Shown here: positions 34,822 through 45,273 of the stretch, one piece after another
How the letters are laid out: each line of letters starts with the position of its first letter
Numbering within the stretch: position 1 is the first letter of the stretch
DNA from: Lineus longissimus
Taxonomy: Eukaryota; Nemertea; Pilidiophora; Heteronemertea; Lineidae
Direction of reading: 5' to 3'
Assembly (NCBI RefSeq): GCF_910592395.1
Contig: NC_088319.1
Coordinates: forward strand, 4,652,001 to 4,716,000
Length of the DNA: 64,000 nucleotides
Program-made: the position numbers and the translations under genes
The notes under the pieces: generated by a model
Told to the model about the DNA's origin: nothing
Seen by the model: only the letters and a program-made list of their open reading frames with translations
Databases searched by the model: none

Positions 34822-34944
34822 TCTGATTGGTTAATATTGGATTTCAAATTTCGAATTTCGGCCAAATTTCGGATTTCGAATTTCGGATTTCAAATTTCGG
34901 ATTTCAGATTTCGGATTTCGGATGGGCCTTCTGGGCTTTCGTAA
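34822..34944 (-). repeat. Right terminal inverted repeat
   Basis: Reading inward on the minus strand: TTACGAAAGCCCAGAAGGCC, then GAAATCC-type units, then CCAATCAGA (34830-34822). The CCAAT box is about 57 bp before the integrase ATG. A short unit, GGCC, interrupts the array here but not on the left. Confidence 0.7.
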
Positions 34945-35296
34945 TAAATAGTATAACGTTCAAACCAAAGTCGGTATGACATGTGATGTATCGTTGTTTG
35001 GAGTACCTACCATAAACATATAATCGAGAACAAGTCACTAATAAGCGAGATATTGCACTTTTTATCTTTAGTTTCAGAATCAGATTAAAAACTGCCAATT
35101 AACCTTTCGGTCTTTCGGAAGTTCCCAGCTCTTAGTCTTCTATCAAGTCATCTTACAGGAACTACCACAACAATGACCCGAATGTAATCATTGCTAAAAG
35201 CCCGAATGAAATCATTGCTATACATTATACTTTGTTTCTGATTATCTAGAAGACAAATTGTAAATTTAGATATCCTAAACGAAGAAGCGGTATTAC

Positions 35297-35548
35297 CTGT
35301 ACCGCCCAATACCGGTATTTTACACCAGTTTACCTCCTGCTACAATTCCATGTTGCTTTGTTCGATGGGAAGACCCAGAAACAGACATGACCTGTGATGG
35401 AGAATGCCTGGCACTCCTGCGTAATCGCGCATGTTAACCCGCACTGGAGGACAGAATCAGCCGGCTGAATTCCGGATTTAGGGTCATCAACGATCCTGCT
35501 GTATGTCAGCACGAAAACATTTACTCGTACAAACGCAGCTGCAGCCAT
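35297..35548 (-). pseudogene. Divergent family member, exon 1 (PAN-like), one stop
   Basis: The frame starts at the ATG at 35548 and aligns with exon 1 of the tandem copies: SVLQCGLTCAITQECQAFS with SILRCGMACSNIQMCVAFF, and TWNCSRR with DWTCRGG. Reading on, TGVKYRYWAVQ aligns with TGHRLWKKQ and ends at CAG with donor GTAATA, phase 0, exactly as in the tandem copies. One codon between them, AAA in the others, is TAA at 35330-35332. The phase suits exon 2 at 22170, which would make a 13.1-kb intron holding the foldback element, the LINE and the 7.9-kb element. Confidence 0.65.
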
Positions 35549-35559
35549 TTTCTTTTATT

Positions 35560-37970
35560 GGTAAATTCGGAGTCGAACTTCTGGCAATATTCTTGTCTAA
35601 GATTGGTCTGAGGACTTCTTGTATAAACATATCGTGTGAAATCGGATATTATAAGTTTTTTTTGGCAATAACTGAAAGAAGAGTAATGGCACACCCAGGT
35701 GCGACTTCCGAATGAGCAGAACACATCCTAGTACTTAAAAGCTGAAAAGGAAACGCGCGGAACCACCAAGGGCGAATCATGACCTCATTCCCCTGAAACG
35801 GCGTGGCTTTCAAGAAAACTAGCATTCCTGGTTCTCCACAGTCCTTTGAATGAGACTTATGTAAACCGAGGCTCCTAGTACTATAGGTGTCCATTTGTTC
35901 GAGAGCACTGAAATTCGTACACGACCTCGATCCTTCGGCACTGTAGAAAAAAAAACAGTCTTGCAATCATAGCCTACATATTATAGCGTGTTGTGAAGTC
36001 CCGGAGCATCTTCCTTTGGGATACATTGATGGGGAACTCGCCCTCCCCCTCCCCTCTCCCCGAAAAAAAACACCAAGAAAGCAAACACCAATTTGTCTTG
36101 GGAATACTACACGTTGCAAACGCCTAAAATTCCGATAAAACGAGGAGTAAACGCTGATGATGTCCTTCAACATTCGTAGAGTAACTAACGATGTGCACAA
36201 CCAGGCGCCGTTGGGCTGCAATAACGATCTGAAAACCAACCTACCAAACATAGATCCGAGCCCAGATCCAGCAAAATGTACTATTAAGTGTAGCACTATG
36301 CGTACACTACTTCGTTCTCGCAAAGTTCGTAGCCTTGCAAGGGTATCACCGTAGCCTTGCAAGAGTATCACAAAAACGGCTGAAATTGAGTCACAAATTG
36401 CGTCATGATAGAATACGCTAACTGATCACGACTTTACATCTATGAAGCTGATTTTTGCGTGTCCTACTAGTTTCAGTTGATTTGTAGAATAACGACTGAA
36501 CACTCTGGACATAACGCCAAGGTTGTATCATAACGGCAGAAATGGGAACGGCATCAGGCATCCTGAGGAAATCAGGGGTTAACGTTCACTTCTCCGCCGC
36601 TGCACACAAACCCCTGAGACAATACCCTGCACAGGCTAAAATTCTAACCCAAAAGCGATTGTGCCTAATCAGAACATCGCTGGCTTTGATTATCGGAATT
36701 TCATCAACATTGTCTCAACGATATCCAAACTCGAATTTCCATTGATCGTTATATCTTCTTGACGGAAACGATTTTTATCGATCAATATTTTTCATACCAA
36801 AATAAAACCATTAACCTAACTTCAAACTAGTTTGTACAGATTTCTCTTCTTTTGTGATGACATTCCAGCGCCATCTAACGAGGATTCAAGAACTTTCAAC
36901 TGGAAGTTCTACAAATAAACCGGAACCTATAATACTGCAGCATGACGCCATACATCAATACCATCCCCAGTGATGTTAGGCGAAGATTTGATTGCAGAAT
37001 CCAACTATCATCGACTGTGTAAACAAAATATCAGATAAAGTTTGCTATTCTGTGTATATACCGATGCAATGTAACCTTACCGAACTCTATGGACGGTTAA
37101 GCGAATTAAAGTTTATTTAGCGAGTGAAATTCCACTTACGAATGAAGGGACGTTTGTCTGATGTATGTTACAAGTGAATCATTTGATGTCCTGCACTATT
37201 TCACAAAATAGTTACATCGTCATATATTTGTTTTGCAATACTAGGCAGGTTTTGCAACCCATACAAACGACGAAATACTAATGTATAATTGCCTGTGGTG
37301 TCATCATGAAGTCGTACGTGCGAATTCATTCACACGATACGTATTACATCAGTTTTCATACTTAGCAGCACAAGCAATCAAAGAACCTTTGAAAAACCAT
37401 CCTCGATAATATACATTGACATTCTCTGTATTTCGTCATTCGTAGCTCCTCGTATGCCGTTTTTTGGTGGTTCGATTGACCACCGTCTGTGCTTGGTTAT
37501 TCGTTTTTACTCCTCTAAAGTCACATGTATGCATCTGCGTGAACAAATTAGTTCTCATGTTTGTAACGTCCAAAAAGACAATGCTATTCTGCCTAGATCC
37601 ATCAGATTAATCTCAGCTTGATTCGCCCATTTGAATTTACTAATAGCCGCTATAACCTGCTAAATAAATTATTTATTTAATACCCCTCTTTGTTCCATAC
37701 ATCGCCATGTATAGCGTAGTAATCTTATATTGAGTCAGTCGTCTGCTTGTGGAGGTCAAGCTGTCAGTACGCGATGTGAATATACACATTTTTGCTTGCT
37801 GGTGCCATCAAATGCTACACTTTTTCATTCAACATTTAGTCGCCAAAAAATCCGCGCCGTCTAAATTGTTGGTGCTGCCGCCTATTGATAGCCAGTTGAG
37901 TTCGCGAGTAAGCGTGGCGGGAATTTCGAATCACCTGATTTGGTGCGCCACACAGTTGAATTACGGTAAA
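35560..37970. other. No gene recognised
   Basis: Frames of up to 134 codons exist on both strands, but none shows a known domain, a conserved partner or plausible splice structure. There is an A-run near 35945 and a short CT-rich tract near 36040. Confidence 0.5.
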
Positions 37971-37988
37971 TACAGTACTGTATGCATT

Positions 37989-38215
37989 TAGCTGGCCACC
38001 ACCAGGAGATCAAAATAGGGCTATATTTATCATTTTACATGTTCTAGCAATAAGCCATCATCGATCAATTCGCAATTGCATTCCTAAGCTTCATAGGCCT
38101 ACTAAATGCGGACAAATTCCTATGGGACTGATCATGCGTCTATTTCCCCAGTCATCCTAGAACGTGTATAATGATGAATATTGGCCTATTTTGATCTCCT
38201 GGTGGTGGCCAGCTA
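37989..38215. mobile_element. Tc1/mariner-type MITE
   Basis: Perfect 29-bp inverted repeats, GCTGGCCACCACCAGGAGAT... at 37991-38019 and the inverse at 38185-38213, are flanked by TA on each side. Inverted similarity (TACTGTATGCATT) continues a further ~17 bp outward, so the true ends could be wider. There is no coding sequence in the ~165-bp centre. Confidence 0.7.
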
Positions 38216-38219
38216 ATTC

Positions 38220-39470
38220 AATGCATACAGTATAGTGTGTCGGTAATTTCTCCTGAACGCTGCTACCTATATAGATTTACAATGAAAACATATATGACAG
38301 GTTCCTCTGATGATACCACATCACATTTCAACAACTCCTGCCCAGATTGCCCCCATCATATGCGCAAAAACCTCAGTCCCTGCCCTGCCCGCAATTCGAA
38401 CCACCCCTTCAGTCTTTTTTAAAGACTGCTTGTTTCCAATGCAGCGTGATAGCAGAATCGCCTGTTGATAGTTAGTGTCCTGCTATATTGATATTAATTC
38501 GTCAGAAAACATGGAAGATAGTAATTGCCACAGTAAAGTGTGAAAGTGAAGCTGTATCGATTGTTTCAGTTTACAGAAGGCAATAGATCGATACTCGGCA
38601 TGAAGTATTTACAGGATGATTTAGGAGTGGTACCGTATAAACAATATAGTTAGTAACTGTGACGGACTTTTATGCGCGTGAGTGGAACAGATATCACGCC
38701 GTCATCAATCTGCGTCGCCAATATATGGCTATTATTTTTGTTTGATCGTTTTGTTTCGGCGCTAGCACTAGAGAGTAAGAGCGGTCGTTAAGTTAGCCGT
38801 AAGGGATTATCACATTCAAAATGTGTCAAATGATACTGTACAATACCCCAACATGCCCAAGGACAACTTCCCTAATTTCTAATGACCTCATTAGTCATCA
38901 GGAGTAGTGCTTTTTTCCATTGAAACGTATCCCTTACTTTCCTAATTATTCTTGACGAAACAGTCCACAAACTCAGCCTTTTTAACAACCATGTCAACCC
39001 TGAGCACAGCAAAAACACAAGTTCAGGCTAATAATTTGTCACAGTAAAACGGTCATGCGCTTTGCATGTGCACAACCTGAGCCTCATTCATATCAATAAT
39101 TGAGTAAGTGCAGAAAAAACATCGCATTAATCATATGCGTTGCTAATTGATTAATAGTCTCTCATCACCAAAAGCCGAATATTCCAGAAAAAAGGAGACT
39201 GCGCTTATGCTATAATAGCAATATTTTCTTTTCTGTTTCGTTGATTGAAAACATTTTCTCAATTGTTAACCCCTGTTCGTGGTGATTTGTATTGAGAAAC
39301 CCGCATTTTATTTTAGAGTTACCTATTCAAAGCAGTTTGTCGATGTGACTGATTTTAGTGGCTGCCATCCTGCTTTGTGAATATTCTGAAAAAAATGTAC
39401 TTTTGAAGGCCTTAATGCTGAGAAACCTTAACTCTATAAGCCACTTCCAATTTTATCTTACCGCCAGGAT
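38220..39470. other. No gene recognised
   Basis: This AT-rich stretch has no frame longer than about 60 codons that looks coding. I see no strong repeats. Confidence 0.45.
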
Positions 39471-39481
39471 GGACAAGGTAT

Positions 39482-40446
39482 CCCACCACACAAGGAGGAT
39501 ACCGCGGTGACGTCACGGCTTTTCCAAGATGGCGCTGCATATTGTAAACAAACTCGATTCACGGCCAAGGGAAAATCAAGTCATCAAAAAAGTTAGATTT
39601 TTCGCATCAAATCAGAGTTATTAGTACTTTTCTGCTATGAAATAAGTCTTCAGACAATAAGCTATCATTTGAATAATGAAAAGTGCTGTTTTGATGGGGA
39701 AAAATAGGGTTTTTTAAACCAAATAGCCGGGCACCGATCTTCCAAAATTAGCGATGGTTTCAAAACAGTCTCCCAGATATGGGGCAATCTCTTCATTATC
39801 ATAATGGGATTTGGAGTCATGTTTACAGATTTTACAAGTTCGAGACCTGTAATACCTAAAACTCGCATAGATCCCCATAGATCCCCTCTATTTGTCGAGT
39901 TAGCGCCCCTGTAAGATCATGCATTTTCGGACACTAGAACGAAATCTTCCTGCGGATATCGCGGTTTCGGTGATGATTTAAGGAGAAATTGACTGTTCTT
40001 AGAGTTGTATGGGACAGAAATGAGTTCATACTTCATGAATACATGAATATATTATGATATGGGCGGGCTTCTAAGTCAAAACAATAACAAACTCAACTGC
40101 ATCTCTACTGTATATTGCGTAGTGCATTGCCTAGTGTATTTCGTAGTGTATTTTAGCGGAGACATTATTTCCGCACTTTGGCCACGCCAAACGTCTTTTT
40201 TATTCGTGGAAGTTAATCTGCTCTGTAAATTTTATATTACACAGGAAGAATCCATACTAGGTATTGCAATATTTCATGTCTATTGGTGTTTTTGTGTACA
40301 GGAGCGCACCAGACAGTGAGACGTGGAGATGTGTTCAGTGCTGGTGCTGTCAGTAGACTGAATCTGATTGGCCATAGCGATCACTAATATGGGTCGGGAT
40401 CACTTGATGTGACGTCACCGCGGTATCCTCCTTGCCCACCACACAA
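39482..40446. mobile_element. Non-autonomous DNA transposon with 25-bp TIRs
   Basis: AAGGAGGATACCGCGGTGAC(GTCAC) at 39492-39516 is exactly inverted at 40409-40433. CCCACCACACAA occurs on both outer sides (39482-39493 and 40435-40446). The ~890-bp interior has no gene. Overlap of the flank with the repeat end leaves the exact boundary open by two or three bases. Confidence 0.65.
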
Positions 40447-41046
40447 CACAACCGACGAAGAAGGTAACACGAAACTAACTTTACACTACACATAGTGTAT
40501 ACTACACAAGGGTTAACAAAAAAGGGCAAACAAGTGTGACTGTATATGCATACAACTACATGTAATTACATAATGTTAATCCCTTACTATAACAACTGGC
40601 GTACAGCTTCGAAACCGGTTGCAGTCGATAGTACCACCGAAGGTTGCCATCGTTCCTTGCCATTTTTGTGGAAGAGCTTTAGTTTATAAAATAACAAGAA
40701 ATACGCTAAAAATATAATTTTTCTATGCTTTATGACCATATTTTTCAGTTTTTGATGAATCAAATGTACATGGTCCAAGATGCCACCCCATGATGGCGTA
40801 ATGTGTATACTATTATAGCCGAGATGTCGCCACGATGAAGATGCATTCAAGTTATCCGATATTAATCTCTAACCTCCGATTTTTCCGTATATTAAATTTT
40901 AAAACATGTATTTGTCTTCTGTTGTTCCTGCATGCATGTTAGTTAGAAATTGCATGTTTTGTTTTTGGCCTGGCAGCTCAATGAATTTCTGTAGACCTGG
41001 AAACAGAATTTCATAGAATATCTGTGACCTCATAAAAAGGTCAAAC

Positions 41047-41971
41047 TTGGAGTCCCTGCCCTCATTTATCATGATGAATCGTCGCTTTCAACATCCCTTC
41101 ACGTGTCTGATATCAGGACCAACAATGTCTGGCAAGACCTTCTTTGTGAGGAAATTACTGGAGGACCTTCCCCGACACATCAACACCCTAATCAATGACA
41201 TCATTTTGTGTTATGGCGAGTGGCAACCATGCTACAATGAACTTGAACAACAAGGAGTTCAATTTGTGAAAGGATCCATAGATTCAGAAGAATTAAGTCC
41301 AAATATAGCCCACTTAGTTATTTTGGACGATCTTATGAATCAAACAGATCAAAAGATCAGTCAATTCTTTACGCGTGGTTGTCACCATAGAAATGTGTGA
41401 TTCACACAGTTCAAAATTTATTTCATGGTAACAAGGATCACCGCACCATCAATGTCAATACATGGTGTTGTTTAAAAATCCAAGAGATTGTAGACAAGTT
41501 GAATAGTTAGCAAATCAAATATATCCCAAACAACATAAGAATGGTATGATTGAAAGTTTCAATGACGCCAGTAGTGAACCTTATGGACGTTTACTGGTTG
41601 ATCTTCGCCAAGAGACACCTCTGTGTTTGCGTCTTCGTAGTAAAATCCTTGAACAACACAAAGTTGTTCATATCCCTGTCGGCATCAAAATTGAACCCGG
41701 CAAGCTTCTGGCCCCAATGTCAATATTGAGTAAAGCACTTAAACCTGATTCATTTTGGAAGCAAAGCCCCAAATCTAATTTTTGTCAAAAGCTATTCCCC
41801 GAAAAGAATAAAAAATTACACCCAGCTTCTCCACCAGCACACACAGTAAGGATGTCGCTAATAGAGGATCTGCTCCTTAGCAAGAGAAAGAGGAAAATAG
41901 CCTGTGGTCTATTTGGTGCATTATGTTCAATAATTAAGCCCTTTTTAGTAAGGGCTCTATTTCTAAGCTAA
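41047..41971 (+). pseudogene. Polinton/adintovirus-like packaging ATPase remnant
   Basis: Bases 41047-41400 encode the N-terminal half of an FtsK/HerA-type packaging ATPase as found in Polintons and related DNA viruses: a Walker A loop (GPTMSGKT) after HPFTC, and a Walker B-like VILDDLM followed by FTRGCHHRN. The frame then stops. Broken sequence leads to 41546-41971, which resumes the C-terminal part (EPYGRLLVDLRQETP) in a different frame and then runs into the inverted repeat at 41935. I see no capsid, protease, polymerase or integrase gene of such an element nearby. This is an old, non-functional fragment. Confidence 0.7.
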
Positions 41972-42330
41972 CGACTAGAAAATTCTACCACATTGGATAA
42001 TACCAGAGGTAGTATAACAATATGCCATATCCCCTTTAAATCCGCACGTGTCCACAGGTAAACAAAAAGTGACGTCACACTGCGCATGCTCACTTGGCAC
42101 CGCCTCGATAACCTCACACCCACCAGCCCTTCAATCATCCTTCTTTCATGGAGACCGATCCCCAACAGTATAAAATGTGGGGAGGACGGGTGGGATAAAT
42201 TCGTAGAATTTTCTAGGCGTTAGCTTAGAAATAGAGTCCTTACTACGAAGGGCTTAAATTTCTAGCGTAACGCTCTAGAAAATTCTACCATATTGGATAA
42301 TACCGGAGGTAGTTTAACAATATGCCAGAC
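41935..42330. repeat. Inverted plus direct repeats of a probable DIRS-like end
   Basis: Bases 41935-41988 and 42203-42256 are inverted copies of a 54-bp sequence with about four differences (CTATTTCTAAGCTAACG core). A second, direct copy of the part CTAGAAAATTCTACCA...GGAGGTAGT lies at about 42274-42330, matching 41974-42030. Split direct and inverted repeats are typical of DIRS/Ngaro retroposons, and the tyrosine recombinase is next to it. Confidence 0.6.
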
Positions 42331-42475
42331 TAGTCAGCGGAAGGCGGGATTTTATACCCAAACCACCAACCAAAACAAAACGAAGGCAGGAGTGTGAGGA
42401 GCTCAGAAGAGCATGCCCACCCCCCGCCTCTTTCTGACCCAGAAAGGAAAATTTAAAAGGCTATTCACCAAAAGA

Positions 42476-43320
42476 TTAGTGAGTTCTCCTTCCTGCTAAG
42501 GTCGGATGTTGTCTGCTGGATCCGTCAACCTGTGTTTGAACATCCACCAGGTAATGAGACGTGAATGTAGTCTGCCTGGCCCAAGAACCTGCCTGCAGAA
42601 TGTCCTCCACTGCCAGACCCGCCGCGAAAGCCCAAGATGCCGTCATCCTACGCACCTCGTGGCCCCCGGCTGAGACATTGCCCGCATAGGCAAACTTGAT
42701 CACCTTTTTAAGCCAGGAAGAGATAGTTCTGGTGCACACAGACCCTTCCCCCCTACATTCAACAAACAAACGGGAGCCACTGGCCCACCCATTTATACAT
42801 GAACGATAAAACTTAAGCATCCTCACAGGACAGAACAACCTATCTGAGCTGTCTCGACCTGAGAACCGATCATGTCTTGGAACGAAAAATGGTTCGAATC
42901 CGTTTTTGCCGCCTGGGTCTTAGCTAAAAACCCGGGGACAGTCCGAAGATGTACCCAATCATCCGAAAAAAATAAGTCTCGCTTATCTCGCGAAATAGCA
43001 TAAAGCTCGCTTGTCCGCTTTATACAAGCCAAGGCAAGCAGAAATACAGTTTTCCATGTCGCAAAAAGTCTTTGCTGGACAGTATCAAACTTAACAGGCT
43101 CGAACGAAGCTTTCGTGAGCATTGATAACACCTTTCAAAGATCCCACTCTGGGACTCTATTCCTCAATTGTGGCCTTTCAACTGAAAAATTCTTAAGAAG
43201 CGCGGTTAAAACGGGATGACTTCCCACCGAATAACCATAAAAAAAACCAAGAGCAGCCGATAACGCTGACCGGTGGTTCGGAACAGTTGCTGGCAATCCT
43301 GCCCAACTCTTCAAACATAT
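42476..43320 (-). pseudogene. DIRS/Ngaro-type tyrosine recombinase, broken
   Basis: On the minus strand, 43320-43138 gives the N-terminal domain (VPNHRSALSAALGF), then an in-frame stop at 43135-43137. Bases 43131-42850 carry the first catalytic Arg region (ACIKRTSELYAI). After a frameshift, 42838-42476 has the HxxR box (GGHEVRRMTASWAF), then QAGSWARQTTFTSHYL, where the final tyrosine lies. These are the R-HxxR-Y elements of a tyrosine recombinase, of the sort carried by DIRS, Ngaro or Crypton elements. No reverse transcriptase is visible nearby. Its N-terminal end abuts the second duplication block at about 43335. Confidence 0.75.
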
Positions 43321-44166
43321 ATACATGTACATGTATGGGCCATAGAGGCCATGACCGTCAATAAAAGAAGATGCAAGCTGAAACCTCCGAATAACGCTTT
43401 CTTTCACTTTAAATTTCAAACTATTGCGTTGTATTGCAATAACAGTTTAGTGTTCGAACTGACTCTTTCCAGACTCTCATTTGAAAGATGATCTTTCAAA
43501 TACGGCGACCGTCATTCAAATGAGAGTCATCGACTTGCTCATAGTGTTTTTATATCGTTCTAACCAAGGGCACTTAGTTGAACTCCGGAATGTGACAGCA
43601 TCACATTTATTAAAAGAGAGTGGTGTTGCACAAAACTAGATTACTAAACATCTTTTAGGTTGGCCTAGCCAATGCTCCTTTAGGGTGACAACTAAACCCG
43701 GTCAACTAGCTGCCCAGGGCTGTGTAACAATACTACAATCTTGGTGATCACACTATTACAATTTAGTGACAAGAGAAGAGCCAAGTAAATATGGCCAGAT
43801 CTAAATGATCTGAAAAACACTTTACTGCATTTGTAATTTCCCTCACAATACTTATTGCGACAATCATATCTCCCGGAATATCAATGAATTTATTGATGCA
43901 ACACGGCAATGACTTATTACAGTGGAGAGTGGAATGCTACGATGTCTGTTTCGATCTTGCGTAGAAGGATTTAGACAAAGATTCTCGTGGGCATGTTCCG
44001 AAATATGAACGGTAGTAATGAATTATTAGACATTGTAGCAGTCTGAAATATTGCATCCACAGCTGTGCTGTATCCGTCTCACCTTAATTTCTTAATCAGC
44101 CACTGCCGTGAGATTTGTTCGTGCAGCTCAGCTTTATAAACAATATAAGTCCACCCGAGTACTTTG

Positions 44167-45273
44167 TTACAGAGTAAATACCTTTGCGGTCATTTGCTTA
44201 CCAGTACCGAATTTAGGCCAGGCAAATAATCTTTCATTCGCACCAACAATTAACCAATGATTTGAGACAAAAGGGTAACGTAAAGTCGTCAATAACGTAT
44301 TCTTAGCTTCCACCTCGGATTCATACAGGCATGGCCCAAATTGCAACCTAAACAGAAATAGAACGTGATTCTTAGGATTAAGCCTGAAGCTATCCATAGG
44401 ATTCTGTATCATATTCATGGTATCGAACTTCGCCCGATGAACCTCAACGACGACGTTATATGATCCTAGCAAAGACAGAATTGCGGAGTCTCCCAATTTT
44501 CTCAGCAAATCATCACGTAAGATAATCGACGTGGATTTATTATACTCGTACGGTTTTTCTAAGATGGTGATGGAGCGTGTTCTAGCTGATGATTTATAGA
44601 GATAACCATTCAAATCACATCGGATATCCTCTAACATGATGTTATCCATATAAGATAATAAAGCACTTTCGGCTTCAGGCACAAGAAAGTAGTTTATCTC
44701 TTTTAGGCTTTTGACATGCCGAAGTTTAAGAACAAACCCTATGTTTACTATTTTATACCAATTTAACCAAGACATAAACAGGTCTTTTTCCCTGTTTTTG
44801 TGCTGCTGAAATTTGCATCGAAAGGTCAACTCCAAGAAAACATTCTCACCACATGAAACCATTTTGAAATATTTGAACCTCGAATTCTTTGGACCGACGC
44901 TTTTCTCAAGTTCATCATACGGTAGAATCAACTCTCGGCAATTGCTACTTCCAATCAAATCGAATTGAAATGCTCGCAGCTTTTCAGTGACAGATTTCCG
45001 TCCACGACGAGTGCTAACACCTATGACATCATTGCCATATTCGCCAGCAATGTATGTGAGCTCGTTAAAATGAAAATGATACGTCAGTTTAAAATCTCCG
45101 CTTATATCATCTTGGCTGTAGACGTAGACATTACGATAAGTACTCAAGGAGTAATGAAAACGAGCCATTGTGACTATGACACTTTATAGCCCTGTGTGGT
45201 AAAATACCGATGCCGCCCACGGTGGGAACTGGCCATAGATCCTTACATCACGGTACGACCGATAGCTGCCCCT
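44167..45273 (-). pseudogene. Family copy 2, exon 2, in-frame stop near the start
   Basis: The acceptor TAGTAG lies just above 45273, phase 0. The exon is open from 45168 to the stop at 44167 (FHYSLSTYRNVYVYSQ to TAKVFTL). Three extra bases relative to copy 3 create TAA at 45184-45186, at residue 141 of the joined protein. A second peculiarity is MNMIQNPMD in a segment that is variable between copies. The poly(A) signal candidate is at 43889-43894. Exon 1 is intact, so the product would be a short secreted PAN-like peptide unless splicing avoids the stop. Confidence 0.85.

Larger units (their letters stand above)
27027..34944. mobile_element. 7.9-kb TIR element with convergent kinase and integrase genes
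   Basis: The ends are inverted copies: TTACGAAAGCCCAG(A)AAGCCCATCC leads inward from 27027 and from 34944, with one mismatch in the first 34 bases. Runs of GAAATCC/GAAATTT units follow, then CCAATCAGA 114-117 bp from each terminus. TAAA flanks both sides (27023-27026 and 34945-34948). Two spliced genes read inward: the Ig-kinase from the left, with ATG 165 bp inside, and the DDE integrase from the right, with ATG 175 bp inside. A 4-bp duplication fits retrovirus-type or Ginger-type integrases, but the left TAAA lies in a LINE tail of the same composition. Calling this one element is my inference. Confidence 0.6.

Noticed and set aside
35649-35966. 105-codon minus-strand frame upstream of the divergent PAN-like exon
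   Set aside because: No similarity to the family leader; the exon already has its own ATG preceded by an in-frame stop.
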